Part shown: positions 17,832 through 27,290 of the stretch, piece by piece
Layout: each line of letters opens with the position of its first letter
How positions within the stretch are numbered: position 1 is the stretch's first letter
DNA from: Helicobacter pametensis ATCC 51478
GTDB taxonomy: Bacteria; Campylobacterota; Campylobacteria; Campylobacterales; Helicobacteraceae
Reading direction: 5' to 3'
Assembly: GCF_000518225.1 (NCBI RefSeq)
Contig: NZ_KI912401.1
Coordinates: 143,546 to 207,545 of the forward strand
DNA length: 64,000 nucleotides
Notes under the pieces: generated by a model
Told to the model about the DNA's origin: nothing
The model's database searches: none
Seen by the model: only the letters and a program-made list of their open reading frames with translations
Made by a program: the position numbers and the translations under genes

Positions 17832-19052
17832 TCTTTGAGCTTTGAATGTGATCTTTGGGCTTGTAAGCTCAAAGACTTCTCTCTCTTTGATCTCCTCTGC
17901 TTGGATGATTTTCCCATTTTTTGTGAGTTGGACATAGCCATTTTTGAGTTTTTGTGCGGGATCATAAGAGATAAATAATTGTCTGAGTGTAGAGAGCTCA
18001 TCTTGGAATCTTTTGATGGGATTGGATGAGCCAAAAAGAGTTTTGAGTGCTTGAAGCTCTTGTTCTTTGTGTTGAAGTAGTGTATGAAGCTTGAGCTGGA
18101 GCATTTGCCCAATCTGTGTGCATGCATCTTCTTGAAGTTTGAGTTTGTGTGTGTGATTTGCTAGCTTATATTGCTCTTGGAGGGAAGAGAGCAAGAGGGA
18201 GCGATTTGAGAGGATTTGTTCAAAGCGATGGCTTAGGGTTTCTCTCATCTCTTGGAGTGCATAAAGCCATTGGGTTTGATCAGGGAGCAAAAGCTCGATC
18301 GCTCCACTTGGAGTGGGTGCGCGCCAATCAGCGACAAAATCACTGATCAAAACATCGCTTTCATGTCCAATTGCTGAGATGATGGGGGTTTGGGCTTGAA
18401 AGATGGCATCAGCAACCATTTCTTCATTGAAGGCCCATAGATCTTCTTGGCTGCCTCCGCCACGAGCTAAAATGATGCAATCAAATCCCATAGAATCAGC
18501 AAGTGCGATATTTTGAGTGATCGAGTATTTGGCTTGCTCTCCTTGCACAAGGGTATTGATGATGACAAATTGTGTCAATCTCCAGCGTTTTTGGGCGATT
18601 TTGAGCATATCTTGGAGTGCTGCTCCTGTGCTTGATGTAAGCAGGGCGACTTTTTGGGGGAAAGTGGGAAGGGGTTTTTTGTGTGCAAAATAACCTTGGA
18701 CTTCAAGCTTTTTTTTGAGATCTTCATATGCTTGAGCTAGCTGACCAGTTTTAGAAGAGAGGATTTGTTTGCAAAGGATTTGATAGTTGCCCTTTGGTGG
18801 ATAGACGCTTAGCCCACCTATGACTTCAATCTGCATCCCCTCTTGAAGGCGAACTTTGAGATGCTGGGCATTTCCACGGAATAAAACACATGCGATATTG
18901 CTCTGAGAATCTTTGAGACTAAAATAAATATGCCCACTTGAGTGAAAGGTGAGATTACTGATCTCTCCTTGGACATAGACAGAAAGAAAAGTTTCTTCTA
19001 GGATAGATTTGATTTGGGTGTTGAGCTCATAAACGCTTAGAGGTTTTTGCAT
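17817..19052 (-). CDS. xseA: Exodeoxyribonuclease VII large subunit
   Basis: This is the nuclease subunit of exonuclease VII, which degrades single-stranded DNA in repair. It shows the N-terminal OB fold (LSVYELNTQIKSILEE, FLSVYVQGEISNL), the catalytic core with ILARGGGSQEDLWAFN and ISAIGHESDVLISD, a coiled-coil region (about 300-360) and the C-terminal DPAQKLKNGYVQ segment. I place the start at ATG 19052 (411 aa) with AAGGA upstream; 48 residues of open frame before it run into the divergent promoter region and have no family similarity. The small subunit XseB is not in the window. Confidence 0.94.
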   Translation of the reverse strand: MQKPLSVYELNTQIKSILEETFLSVYVQGEISNLTFHSSGHIYFSLKDSQSNIACVLFRGNAQHLKVRLQEGMQIEVIGGLSVYPPKGNYQILCKQILSSKTGQLAQAYEDLKKKLEVQGYFAHKKPLPTFPQKVALLTSSTGAALQDMLKIAQKRWRLTQFVIINTLVQGEQAKYSITQNIALADSMGFDCIILARGGGSQEDLWAFNEEMVADAIFQAQTPIISAIGHESDVLISDFVADWRAPTPSGAIELLLPDQTQWLYALQEMRETLSHRFEQILSNRSLLLSSLQEQYKLANHTHKLKLQEDACTQIGQMLQLKLHTLLQHKEQELQALKTLFGSSNPIKRFQDELSTLRQLFISYDPAQKLKNGYVQLTKNGKIIQAEEIKEREVFELTSPKITFKAQRLPES

Positions 19053-19128
19053 CAGATTCCTTGATGGATGGGATGGGAGAAGTTTCTGATCAGAGATCAA
19101 AAATGCAACTATATCAAGATACAAAAGA

Positions 19129-19134
19129 TACAAT
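19129..19134 (+). promoter_or_regulatory. Likely -10 element of the type III R-M operon
   Basis: TACAAT lies 32 bases before the res ATG in the 114-base gap between the divergent xseA and res genes. The same gap holds TTTCTGATCAGAGATCAAA (19083-19101) with a TGATCA palindrome that could be an operator, but I have no support for that. Confidence 0.4.
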
Positions 19135-19166
19135 TCTGCTTTTAAAAAATATGAAAGTAATGAAAG

Positions 19167-22112
19167 ATGATTTTTGAATCTCAACAATACCAACAAGACT
19201 GTATCAATAACATTGTCACGCTTCTAAAAGATTTTGATTTTGCTACACACGATATACAAAGTTTGCAAAAGTGTTTCAAAAACTTTTACTCCCACACACC
19301 CCAGCCTATCCAAACCCTAAGCGATAGAAAAAATATTGATATTCTTATGGAAACAGGAACAGGAAAAACTTTTACCTATCTCAATACAATCTTTGAGCTC
19401 CACAAACACTATTTTCAAAACAAATTTATCATCTTTGTGCCGCGCAAAGCTATTGCCGAATCTGTCAAACAAAATATCAATCTCACAAGAGATTATTTTT
19501 ACGCTCAATACTCTAAGCACCTCAAAGCTTATTATTACAGCGATGAAAAATCCCTAAGCAATATCATCAATGGCTATATCAAAAACACAGATGAGCTCTC
19601 TGTGCTTATTCTCACAAACAGCTCGATAGACAAAGGAGAAGCAAATAGTCAAGACTCTAAAAATGGGAAGAAAAAGAGAAATCTCTCGACCAATATTTTG
19701 CGAAGAGAGCATGAAAAACTTTTTAGCAATGCCACGATTTTAGATGAGATTGTTGGACTGAAGCCCATCTGTTTTATTGATGAGCCACATCTCCTTAAGG
19801 GTGAAAAGTTTGATGAAGTTTTTCAAAATTTTCAAACGCTTTATTTTCGCTTTGGTGCGACATTTCCCACAGAAGAACCACACAAGCTTAGCAATCTTGC
19901 TTATTGTCTTGATAGCATCAGTGCTTTTAGAGAATACCTTGTCAAACAAATCAATGTCCATACTCTCTATGAAAATACACTTACACCCAAACTGATCTCA
20001 AGCCACCCCAAAGAGAAAAACGCAATATTTTCTTATGTGATTGACAACATCACACACAAAGCAAGTGTATATTTTGGAGAAGACATTGGAGAAAAACTGC
20101 ATTTTCCTCAATGGAAAAGCAAAGATATTATCAAATACAAAACCAATTTAATCATCCTAAGCAGTGGGGAAGAAATCCACAAGCTTTCCACCTCCTATGA
20201 GCTAGATGATTCTCAAATCTCTAATCTCATCTCCACAGCCATAGATTTACATTTTGAAAAAGAAGAGGAACTCCTCAAAAAAGGAATAAAAGCTCTTTGT
20301 CTTTTCTTTATCCCTCACATTGATGATTTTAGAGGGCAATCCCCAAGGATTAAAAATATCTTTGAAAAACTCTATATCCAAAAGCGAGAAAAAGTCCTAA
20401 GCAACCCCGATCTCTCTGAAAGTTACAGAGCCTATCTAGCCAAAGACTTCAACGATAAAGGAGAGCTTTGCGTAGCAGGGGGATATTTTAGTGGAGACAA
20501 AGGAACAAAAGATGATAAAGAAGCCGAGGGGGTAAAGCTCATCCTAGAAGAGAAAGGAAAACTTCTCTCTATCAAAACTCCTCTAAGATTTATCTTTAGT
20601 GTTTGGGCTTTGCAGGAAGGGTGGGACAATCCCAACATCTTTACTCTTGTCAAACTTGCAAGTTCTACTTCATCTACAAGTCGTCATCAGCAAATCGGAA
20701 GAGGGCTAAGGCTTGCAGTCAATCAAGAAGGAAAACGAATCACCCACACTCACTGCAATGGGGATGACAATCTCTTCTATGATATCAATGCTCTTGATGT
20801 GCTTATTAGTGGAGAAGAGGGATTATTCATCGAAGAGCTACAAAAGGAGATTGAAGACACAAGTTTTGTTTTTAATCATAAAACCCTCCACAAAAACATC
20901 CTTTACTCTCAACTTCATTTCACTCCAGATGAAGCCGAAGATTTTATCTATCATCTAAGAAAAAGAAGTAAAGCGATTGAAGCAACCACAAGAGAATTCT
21001 ATAAGTGCATAAAACCAATCTATGAAGTCCTTAGAGATGAAAAAGAAGACTTTTTGGAAATTCTAAGAGAGGAGAGCTATCTGAGAGCTCTAGATCTCTT
21101 CAAACCCTCCTCCAATAAACGCAATCAAACCAATGATGCCAACAAACGCAAATCCACAGCAGGGATAAGAAAAGAGCTTGCAAACGAGTTTCGCACTCTG
21201 TGGGAAAGTATCAACCAAAAAGCCAAGATTGTCTATAAAGACATTCAAACTCAAACGCTTATAGAAAATATTGCCAAAGCTTTCAATTCTCTTTCAATCA
21301 ACTCAGAGACTACCACCCTCCTTACAAAGCGTTATGATCCCCAAAGTGGAAAAATACAAAAAATCAAAGAAGAAATTCTTTCTGCCAAACTTTATTCCAA
21401 CACCTCTTTGATGATGACTAATCTCATCGAATTTGCAAAGAGTGAAAAACTTCCTCTTAGTTTTTTGCTCCAAGTCTATCAAGCTCTTGATCAGAGTAAA
21501 ATCATCACAAATCCCAAGCAATCTCTTCAGCAACTTAAAACTATTATTCAAGATGAAATCCACTCCAATATCATTCAAAGTATCTCCTATGATTTCATCC
21601 AGACTCAAATCAGTGCTGAAGATTTGCTCTATGATTCACAAGGCAATCCAAGAGAAAGTATCCTTTGTGAAAAGCTAGGACGCTATATTGATGAGGGAAG
21701 CAAACCACAAGAAAACTATCTCTATGACAAAGTAATCTTTGATAGTCAAATCGAGCTTACAGCCATCACTCAAGATCCAAAGCATATCAATGACCTCACA
21801 ATCCAAGTCTATGCCAAACTTCCTAAATTTTCTATCCCTACACCTTATAAAAACTATGAGCCAGACTTTGCCTACCTCATCAGTACCCAAGATGATCAAA
21901 AAATCTTCCTTATCTGTGAGACAAAAGGCTATGGGAGTGAGAGAGATATCCCGCCCACAGAGCAAAAAAAGATCGACTATGCCAAGAAGTTTTTCCAAAA
22001 ACTTCAAGAATATTTGGGAGAAAGTGTGAAAATTCACTTCAAAACACGCATCAATGCCCAAGAACTCAAAGATTTGCTACACAATATCGCTACCCAAGGA
22101 GAAAGCAAATGA
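19167..22112 (+). CDS. res: Type III restriction enzyme, Res subunit
   Basis: This 981-aa subunit translocates or switches on DNA with ATP and cleaves when paired with Mod. The SF2 helicase motifs are Walker A METGTGKT (61-68), the DEPH box (205-208) and motif VI HQQIGRGLR after the EGWDNPN segment. The C-terminal nuclease site is PDF (899-901) followed by CETKG (917-921), the PD-(D/E)XK arrangement of type III Res. No truncation or frameshift is seen, so it looks functional. It overlaps mod by four bases (ATGA). Res before mod is the less usual order for type III operons. Confidence 0.93.
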   Translation: MIFESQQYQQDCINNIVTLLKDFDFATHDIQSLQKCFKNFYSHTPQPIQTLSDRKNIDILMETGTGKTFTYLNTIFELHKHYFQNKFIIFVPRKAIAESVKQNINLTRDYFYAQYSKHLKAYYYSDEKSLSNIINGYIKNTDELSVLILTNSSIDKGEANSQDSKNGKKKRNLSTNILRREHEKLFSNATILDEIVGLKPICFIDEPHLLKGEKFDEVFQNFQTLYFRFGATFPTEEPHKLSNLAYCLDSISAFREYLVKQINVHTLYENTLTPKLISSHPKEKNAIFSYVIDNITHKASVYFGEDIGEKLHFPQWKSKDIIKYKTNLIILSSGEEIHKLSTSYELDDSQISNLISTAIDLHFEKEEELLKKGIKALCLFFIPHIDDFRGQSPRIKNIFEKLYIQKREKVLSNPDLSESYRAYLAKDFNDKGELCVAGGYFSGDKGTKDDKEAEGVKLILEEKGKLLSIKTPLRFIFSVWALQEGWDNPNIFTLVKLASSTSSTSRHQQIGRGLRLAVNQEGKRITHTHCNGDDNLFYDINALDVLISGEEGLFIEELQKEIEDTSFVFNHKTLHKNILYSQLHFTPDEAEDFIYHLRKRSKAIEATTREFYKCIKPIYEVLRDEKEDFLEILREESYLRALDLFKPSSNKRNQTNDANKRKSTAGIRKELANEFRTLWESINQKAKIVYKDIQTQTLIENIAKAFNSLSINSETTTLLTKRYDPQSGKIQKIKEEILSAKLYSNTSLMMTNLIEFAKSEKLPLSFLLQVYQALDQSKIITNPKQSLQQLKTIIQDEIHSNIIQSISYDFIQTQISAEDLLYDSQGNPRESILCEKLGRYIDEGSKPQENYLYDKVIFDSQIELTAITQDPKHINDLTIQVYAKLPKFSIPTPYKNYEPDFAYLISTQDDQKIFLICETKGYGSERDIPPTEQKKIDYAKKFFQKLQEYLGESVKIHFKTRINAQELKDLLHNIATQGESK

Positions 22113-23971
22113 TAGATAAGCAAGAAGCTCAAAAAAAAGGACTAAACATCATCGATAGCACAAAAGAGAATAATCCTCTAAAATCCATACTAGAGCAAAA
22201 TTTCCCTGACACCCTAAGTGAAGGGCATGTCAATCTCAAAGCTCTTGCTATGCTTTTGGGACTTGATCCTCACTCCAACGCTCAAGGCTATGAGCTCACT
22301 TTCACAGGCAAGGGTTTAGCCAATACTCTCTACACCACTCCTACAGAATTTGAACTAAGTGAAGAAGTAGAGAGGGGCAAAGACAGGGAATCTACAGGGA
22401 ACTCCATCATCATCGGCGATAATCTTGATGTGCTAAAAATCCTCAAATCCGCCTACTATGAAAAAATCAAAATGATTTACATCGATCCCCCCTACAACAC
22501 CAAAAGTGAAAACTTCATCTATCCTGATGACTTCAGAAAAGATTATAGAAAGATTTTGCGTGAAGTGGGGTTGCTTGAGATTGATGAAGAGGGCAAAGAG
22601 GTAGAGAGCAAGACACTTCAGACTTTTCGCAATATCACAGGCTCAAGAAGCCATAGTGGATGGCTTAGCTTTATGCTCCCACGCCTCAAACTTGCTAGAG
22701 ATTTACTCAAAGAGGATGGGGTGATTTTTATCAGCATTGATGATAACGAACAAGCCAATCTCAAGATTCTATGTGATGAGATTTTTGGAGAGGAGAATTT
22801 TGTAGGGGATTTTATACGAAAGACAAAAAGCACAACAAATGATGCAAAAATTGGAATTAATTATCAGCATGAATTTTTGCTTTGCTATGCAAAAAACAAA
22901 GATTATACAATCTTACTTGGAGGACAAAAAGATTTGAGTCAATACAAAAATCCAGATAATGATCCAAACGGAGAATGGGTTTCAAGTGATCCAAGTGCCA
23001 AAAGCGGAAAAATGGAAATGAATTATTTTGCTATCACCAATCCATATACAAGAAAAGAAGAATATCCACCCAAGGGAATGTTTTGGCGTTTTTCAAAAAA
23101 TACAATTCAAAAACATATTGATGAAGGGAGAATTTGTTTTAAAAAAGAACATAAAGAAAATGAAAGGAGCTTCATTTATAAAAGATATCTAAAAGATTTA
23201 AAAACGACGCTTAAAACATTTAATACTCTTTCTTTTACCGATAATATTTTTATGAATCAAAAAGCCACTAAAGATTTGATTGAGTTTAATATGGTTGAAT
23301 ATTTTTCCTATCCAAAAGGTGTGGAATTTATCAAAACAATTCTCAATCATTCTACAAATGATGATTCTGAACTTGTTCTTGATTTCTTTGCAGGGAGTGG
23401 GACGACAGCACAAGCGGTAATGGAACTCAATGCAGAAGATGGGGGTAATCGACGCTTTATCCTAGTGCAACTCCCTGAGCCTATCGATGAGAACAAAAAC
23501 AAAACAGCTTATGACTTTGTGAAAAACGAGTTAGGTAGAAGTGAGCCAAAGATTAGTGACATCACTATTGAGCGAGTTAGTCGTGCAGGGGAGAAGCTCA
23601 AGGGCGAGGGGCTTGTAACTTCAGGAGTAGATATCGGTTATCGCGTGTATTCATTGAGTGAAAAAGCAAGACTAAGTGATGAGGGGAGTATCATCCCTCA
23701 TAGTGCCACCACTTCTCCCCAAGACATTGCTAGAAACCTTGCACTCTTTGCAGGGAAACCCTTGCATATCCCATTAGAGGAAATCGTGACAGACAAGCTC
23801 TTTGTGTGTGAAGATATCCTTTGTGTAGTGGGGATTGACAAAGAAGTAGAAGAGAAAATCTTAGAGGACAAGAACAGAGCCATTTTCATCGATGGCTATG
23901 GTAATCATAGCTTAGAATCTTTCCTCAACCTCAATATCCCCAACGACGAGCGTGTGAATGTGGTGTATTGA
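22109..23971 (+). CDS. mod: Type III DNA N6-adenine methyltransferase, Mod subunit
   Basis: This 620-aa subunit recognises the DNA site and methylates adenine. The order of motifs, DPPYNT (126-131) before FFAGSGTT (426-433), makes it a beta-class methyltransferase with its target-recognition domain between them, about residues 230-420. That middle part is AT-richer than both flanks, which suggests domain exchange. An A8 tract lies at codons 8-10. The ATG overlaps the res stop as ATGA; the next gene begins at the stop (TGATG). The recognition site cannot be read from the sequence. Confidence 0.93.
   Translation: MIDKQEAQKKGLNIIDSTKENNPLKSILEQNFPDTLSEGHVNLKALAMLLGLDPHSNAQGYELTFTGKGLANTLYTTPTEFELSEEVERGKDRESTGNSIIIGDNLDVLKILKSAYYEKIKMIYIDPPYNTKSENFIYPDDFRKDYRKILREVGLLEIDEEGKEVESKTLQTFRNITGSRSHSGWLSFMLPRLKLARDLLKEDGVIFISIDDNEQANLKILCDEIFGEENFVGDFIRKTKSTTNDAKIGINYQHEFLLCYAKNKDYTILLGGQKDLSQYKNPDNDPNGEWVSSDPSAKSGKMEMNYFAITNPYTRKEEYPPKGMFWRFSKNTIQKHIDEGRICFKKEHKENERSFIYKRYLKDLKTTLKTFNTLSFTDNIFMNQKATKDLIEFNMVEYFSYPKGVEFIKTILNHSTNDDSELVLDFFAGSGTTAQAVMELNAEDGGNRRFILVQLPEPIDENKNKTAYDFVKNELGRSEPKISDITIERVSRAGEKLKGEGLVTSGVDIGYRVYSLSEKARLSDEGSIIPHSATTSPQDIARNLALFAGKPLHIPLEEIVTDKLFVCEDILCVVGIDKEVEEKILEDKNRAIFIDGYGNHSLESFLNLNIPNDERVNVVY
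22131..22138 (+). repeat. A8 tract near the 5' end of mod
   Basis: Eight adenines at codons 8-10 of mod. Slippage by one base here would stop Mod synthesis. Eight A's are short for phase variation, so this is only a possibility. Confidence 0.35.
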
Positions 23972-25536
23972 TGTCTAAAAATCCAAATATTACAGATTAT
24001 GAAATAGGAATCATTAAGGCGCTTATTGATATAGAGATACCTAATCAAGAGATTTTAGGATGTATTAACCACTATCGAGGAAATATAAAGAATCACATAA
24101 ATAGCGGGCGTATTCCAGATATTAAGCAGGGGCGTATTGGGAAAGAAATCATGGCGTTAAGCGAAAGAGAAGCTCGAGATTTTTTGGAAAGATATAGCAC
24201 TTTCGAGCTTAAAGCAGATGGGCTAGAGAGTTTGCTGAGTCATACAAATCTAACGCTACATATAAAAGAAAATGAAAAAATTGAATTTAAAAAAAGTTTT
24301 CATGGTTTCAAGAATTGGGACAAAGTTCTTAAACCAATTCAAGGCATGGCAAATAATTGTGGGGGATATATTTTCTTTGGAATAGAAGAAAAAGATGAGA
24401 TAAACAAAGATCATGAGGGTGGAAAAATTCTTGGACTTGAAGAGAAGCAGGTTAATTATTTTAATGTTGATTCTAGAGAAATTAGTAATCATCTAAACTC
24501 TTACTTTCAGGAGGAAATTAAGATTGAAAGATTTGAGCGAGAGATTGAGGGAAAAACAATATGTGTTTTAAGAGTTTATGAATCTGATAATAAGCCAATA
24601 ATCAATAAAAATGGTGAAATATTTTATCGCTATAACGGTCAAGTAGCAAAAATACAAAAACTTGACTTGGTGAGAATTTTACGGCAACAACAAGAAAAAA
24701 ATGTAATGCTCACTCTTAACAAGCATCTTGAAACTATTTTAAAAAATGGAGTAGAGAATTCTGCGATTCTCAATATTCAAACTGGAGATGTCAGCGGAAA
24801 AAGTGGCAATTTTTTGATTGAAAAAGAACTATTGAAGGATATACATTTCATTAAAGAGGGGCACTTTGTGGAGAAAAATGGAGCTCCTGCCTTGATTTTG
24901 AGGGGAGAAATAAAGCCAATTGATAATATAGGAACAGTTACATCTGTTCATATCCCAAAAAGCATCAATGAAACAGAAATTTATCGATGTTTTTTTAATC
25001 AAGATGAAATTAGTCCACAAGAAGCAAAGGAATATCTTAAGACGCTTTCCGAATCTCAGATGTACTGGCTTCCAATAAGATATTTTATGAAAAAAGCAAA
25101 TTTATCTCTAGAGGAAACTTTAATTTTTTTTGAAACCTTAAAACAAGAAACACAGAAATCTAAAAATGTCGAAAAGAAAATTAGCAACCTTCAGAAGAAC
25201 GATCCACAAAAAGAAAATAATTGTCTTTTCCTAGATCAGATTAAAAATCAAGCAAAGCTTACTACTTTTATAAAAAAAGATAGCGATATTGAAAAGATTG
25301 CTCGCTCTATTCTAAGTTTAGAACCCCAAGATTTTGAGGTGAGCTATATAATCCAAGAAGTAAAAAGTCTTTATGATTTCTGTCGTGAAAATGAAAAAAA
25401 GACTCAAATATCTATTGTTAGAAAAGCTATTGCTTATATTGATAAGATTTTATTTGATCAGAGGTTGATGGAAAAAGAAGTAAAAAATCAAATGGAGCAC
25501 TACTCCAAGGTAGAGAAATCAAAGAATATCCCATAG
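23971..25536 (+). CDS. AlbA_2/Schlafen-like protein, third gene of the type III R-M operon
   Basis: This is a 521-aa protein. Residues 1-75 look like a helix-turn-helix/DNA-binding region (YEIGIIKALIDIEI, NHINSGRIPDIKQG). Residues about 97-240 match the AlbA_2 (Schlafen AlbA_2) pattern: EKIEFKKSF, then MANNCGGYIFFGIEE, then EIFYRYNGQVAKI. The C-terminal half (about 250-521), rich in K and E, is not recognised. The gene starts at the mod stop (TGATG), so it belongs to the R-M operon, and it is AT-rich. AlbA_2 proteins occur as putative nucleic-acid-binding or ATP-dependent regulators and in defence loci; the role here is unknown. The start could also be TTG 23968. Confidence 0.8.
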   Translation: MSKNPNITDYEIGIIKALIDIEIPNQEILGCINHYRGNIKNHINSGRIPDIKQGRIGKEIMALSEREARDFLERYSTFELKADGLESLLSHTNLTLHIKENEKIEFKKSFHGFKNWDKVLKPIQGMANNCGGYIFFGIEEKDEINKDHEGGKILGLEEKQVNYFNVDSREISNHLNSYFQEEIKIERFEREIEGKTICVLRVYESDNKPIINKNGEIFYRYNGQVAKIQKLDLVRILRQQQEKNVMLTLNKHLETILKNGVENSAILNIQTGDVSGKSGNFLIEKELLKDIHFIKEGHFVEKNGAPALILRGEIKPIDNIGTVTSVHIPKSINETEIYRCFFNQDEISPQEAKEYLKTLSESQMYWLPIRYFMKKANLSLEETLIFFETLKQETQKSKNVEKKISNLQKNDPQKENNCLFLDQIKNQAKLTTFIKKDSDIEKIARSILSLEPQDFEVSYIIQEVKSLYDFCRENEKKTQISIVRKAIAYIDKILFDQRLMEKEVKNQMEHYSKVEKSKNIP

Positions 25537-25557
25537 AATTTCATAAAAGGAGTTGAA

Positions 25558-26451
25558 ATGAAACGAGAGGTTTTTCTATGCTCGATCAGCAATGTCAGCA
25601 GTGGAGGGTGTAGTGAGGATTGTTCTTATTGCACACAGAGCGCACATTATGAGACCAATGTCCCACGATATAAATACAAAGATCCCAAAGAAGTGATCAA
25701 TGAAGCCAAAGAACTCAAAAAATATGGAATGGTGGGATTTTGCCTAGTGACCTCTGGGAGGGGGCTTGATGATAAGAAATGTGACTATATCGCCTCTTTG
25801 GCTCAAGAGATCAAAAAAGAGGTGAGCGATATCCATCTCATTGCATGTTGTGGGAGAGCAAGTGAAGATTCTCTAAAACATCTCAAAGCCCACGGAATCG
25901 ATACTTACAATCACAATCTTGAAAGTGCTCAAAGTTTTTTTGGATCCATTTGTCGCACGCATACTTGGGAAGAGAGATTTGAGACTTGTGAGAATGCATT
26001 GAAGGCTGGACTTGGGCTGTGTAGTGGTGGGATTTTTGGACTAGGGGAGGAGTGGGAACATAGAATCGAGCTTTTGAAAGCCTTGCGTTCTCTCTCTCCT
26101 CATTCTGTACCCATCAATTTTTTCATCCCTCACCCCTCACTCCCTCTCAAGCGTGAAGTGATGAGTAAAGAAGAGGCATTGGAATGCATTCTTTTGGCCA
26201 AAGAATATCTGCCCAATGCTAGATTGATGATTGCTGGAGGAAGAGAGAGGGTGTTTGGAGAAGATCAGAAAAAAATGTTTGAGTATGGAATCAGTGCCAT
26301 TGTTTTGGGAAATTATCTCACGACACTTGGAGAAACCCCCAAAAAAGATCTTGAAATGCTTCAAAAATACGATTTGCAGATTATGGATATCCAAGCAAGT
26401 CTAGCTCTTTTGAAGCGAGAAGGGCTTGGCTTGGCTCAAGAGTGCAAATGA
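25558..26451 (+). CDS. bioB: Biotin synthase
   Basis: This radical SAM enzyme inserts sulphur into dethiobiotin. The SAM cluster motif is CSEDCSYCTQSAHY (CxxxCxxC), and later cluster ligands lie in HLIACCGRASE and CSGGIFGLGEEWEHR. The product is 297 aa and lacks the N-terminal extension of E. coli BioB, as in H. pylori HP1406. ATG 25558 is preceded by AAAAGGAGTTGAA. It follows the R-M operon by 21 bases, so it may be read from that operon or from a promoter inside it. Its cofactor product would serve PycB (11541). Confidence 0.95.
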   Translation: MKREVFLCSISNVSSGGCSEDCSYCTQSAHYETNVPRYKYKDPKEVINEAKELKKYGMVGFCLVTSGRGLDDKKCDYIASLAQEIKKEVSDIHLIACCGRASEDSLKHLKAHGIDTYNHNLESAQSFFGSICRTHTWEERFETCENALKAGLGLCSGGIFGLGEEWEHRIELLKALRSLSPHSVPINFFIPHPSLPLKREVMSKEEALECILLAKEYLPNARLMIAGGRERVFGEDQKKMFEYGISAIVLGNYLTTLGETPKKDLEMLQKYDLQIMDIQASLALLKREGLGLAQECK

Positions 26452-27278
26452 ACTCTTATCGTGTTTGTCAAAGAATCAAATCTCTGTATAACTTTCTCAC
26501 TCATGAAGATGAGTTATTTGTCTATGCATCTTCATTGAGTTTTTATACGATTTTTGCTCTGATTCCTTTGCTTTTGATTGTGCTCTCTATCCTCTTGCTT
26601 TTACCTGATTTTCAAAATACATTTTTGGAGATCAAAGATTTTTTGCTCTCCAATGTGCTGCCCACACACTCTGAGGTCGTTGCACGATTTTTAGATCCTT
26701 TGCTTGTGCATAGCTCCAAGATGGGGATTGTGGGCTTTGTTTATATTCTCTTTACTTCGATTTTGTTTTTTCGAAACTATGAATACATTACTTCCAAAGT
26801 CTTTAGGAGTTCGCCTAGAGCATTTTTTGATTCACTAAGTATGTATTGGATGCTTGTCTCGCTATTTCCGCTTTTTTTGGGAATCTCTTTTTATTTTGTT
26901 TTTGAGCTAAAAAGTCTTTGGGGATATTGGAGTTTGGGTCCTTTGTTTGTGCAATTGATGCCTATTTTGGGAGGTTGGTTTGTGTTTTTGGTGCTTTTTA
27001 AAATCTCAGCCAACAAAAAGCTTGATCTCCAAGCCCTTGTTTTTACCTCTTTGCTCACCTCATTGAGCTGGAATATCGCCAAATGGATCTTTGTCTATTA
27101 TGTTGCTTTCAATCATTCTTATAAGACGATCTATGGCTCTGTTTCTTTTGTGCTTTTTGTGATGCTTTGGATTTATGTTTCATGGTTGATTGTATTGTTT
27201 GGGATGCGGATTTGTGAGGGGATTCATCAAAAGAAAAATGTGGTTTTAAATAAGAAAAATGTAGAATCTCAAGCCTAA
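26448..27278 (+). CDS. YihY/BrkB family inner-membrane protein
   Basis: This is a 276-aa polytopic membrane protein with about six membrane spans and the family segment FVYASSLSFYTIFALIPLLL at the first span. The family was once called ribonuclease BN by mistake; its function is not settled. ATG 26448 overlaps the bioB stop (ATGA); a GTG two codons earlier is also possible. The bioB-yihY pair repeats H. pylori HP1406-HP1407. Confidence 0.88.
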   Translation: MNSYRVCQRIKSLYNFLTHEDELFVYASSLSFYTIFALIPLLLIVLSILLLLPDFQNTFLEIKDFLLSNVLPTHSEVVARFLDPLLVHSSKMGIVGFVYILFTSILFFRNYEYITSKVFRSSPRAFFDSLSMYWMLVSLFPLFLGISFYFVFELKSLWGYWSLGPLFVQLMPILGGWFVFLVLFKISANKKLDLQALVFTSLLTSLSWNIAKWIFVYYVAFNHSYKTIYGSVSFVLFVMLWIYVSWLIVLFGMRICEGIHQKKNVVLNKKNVESQA

Positions 27279-27290
27279 AAAGGAGAAGTT

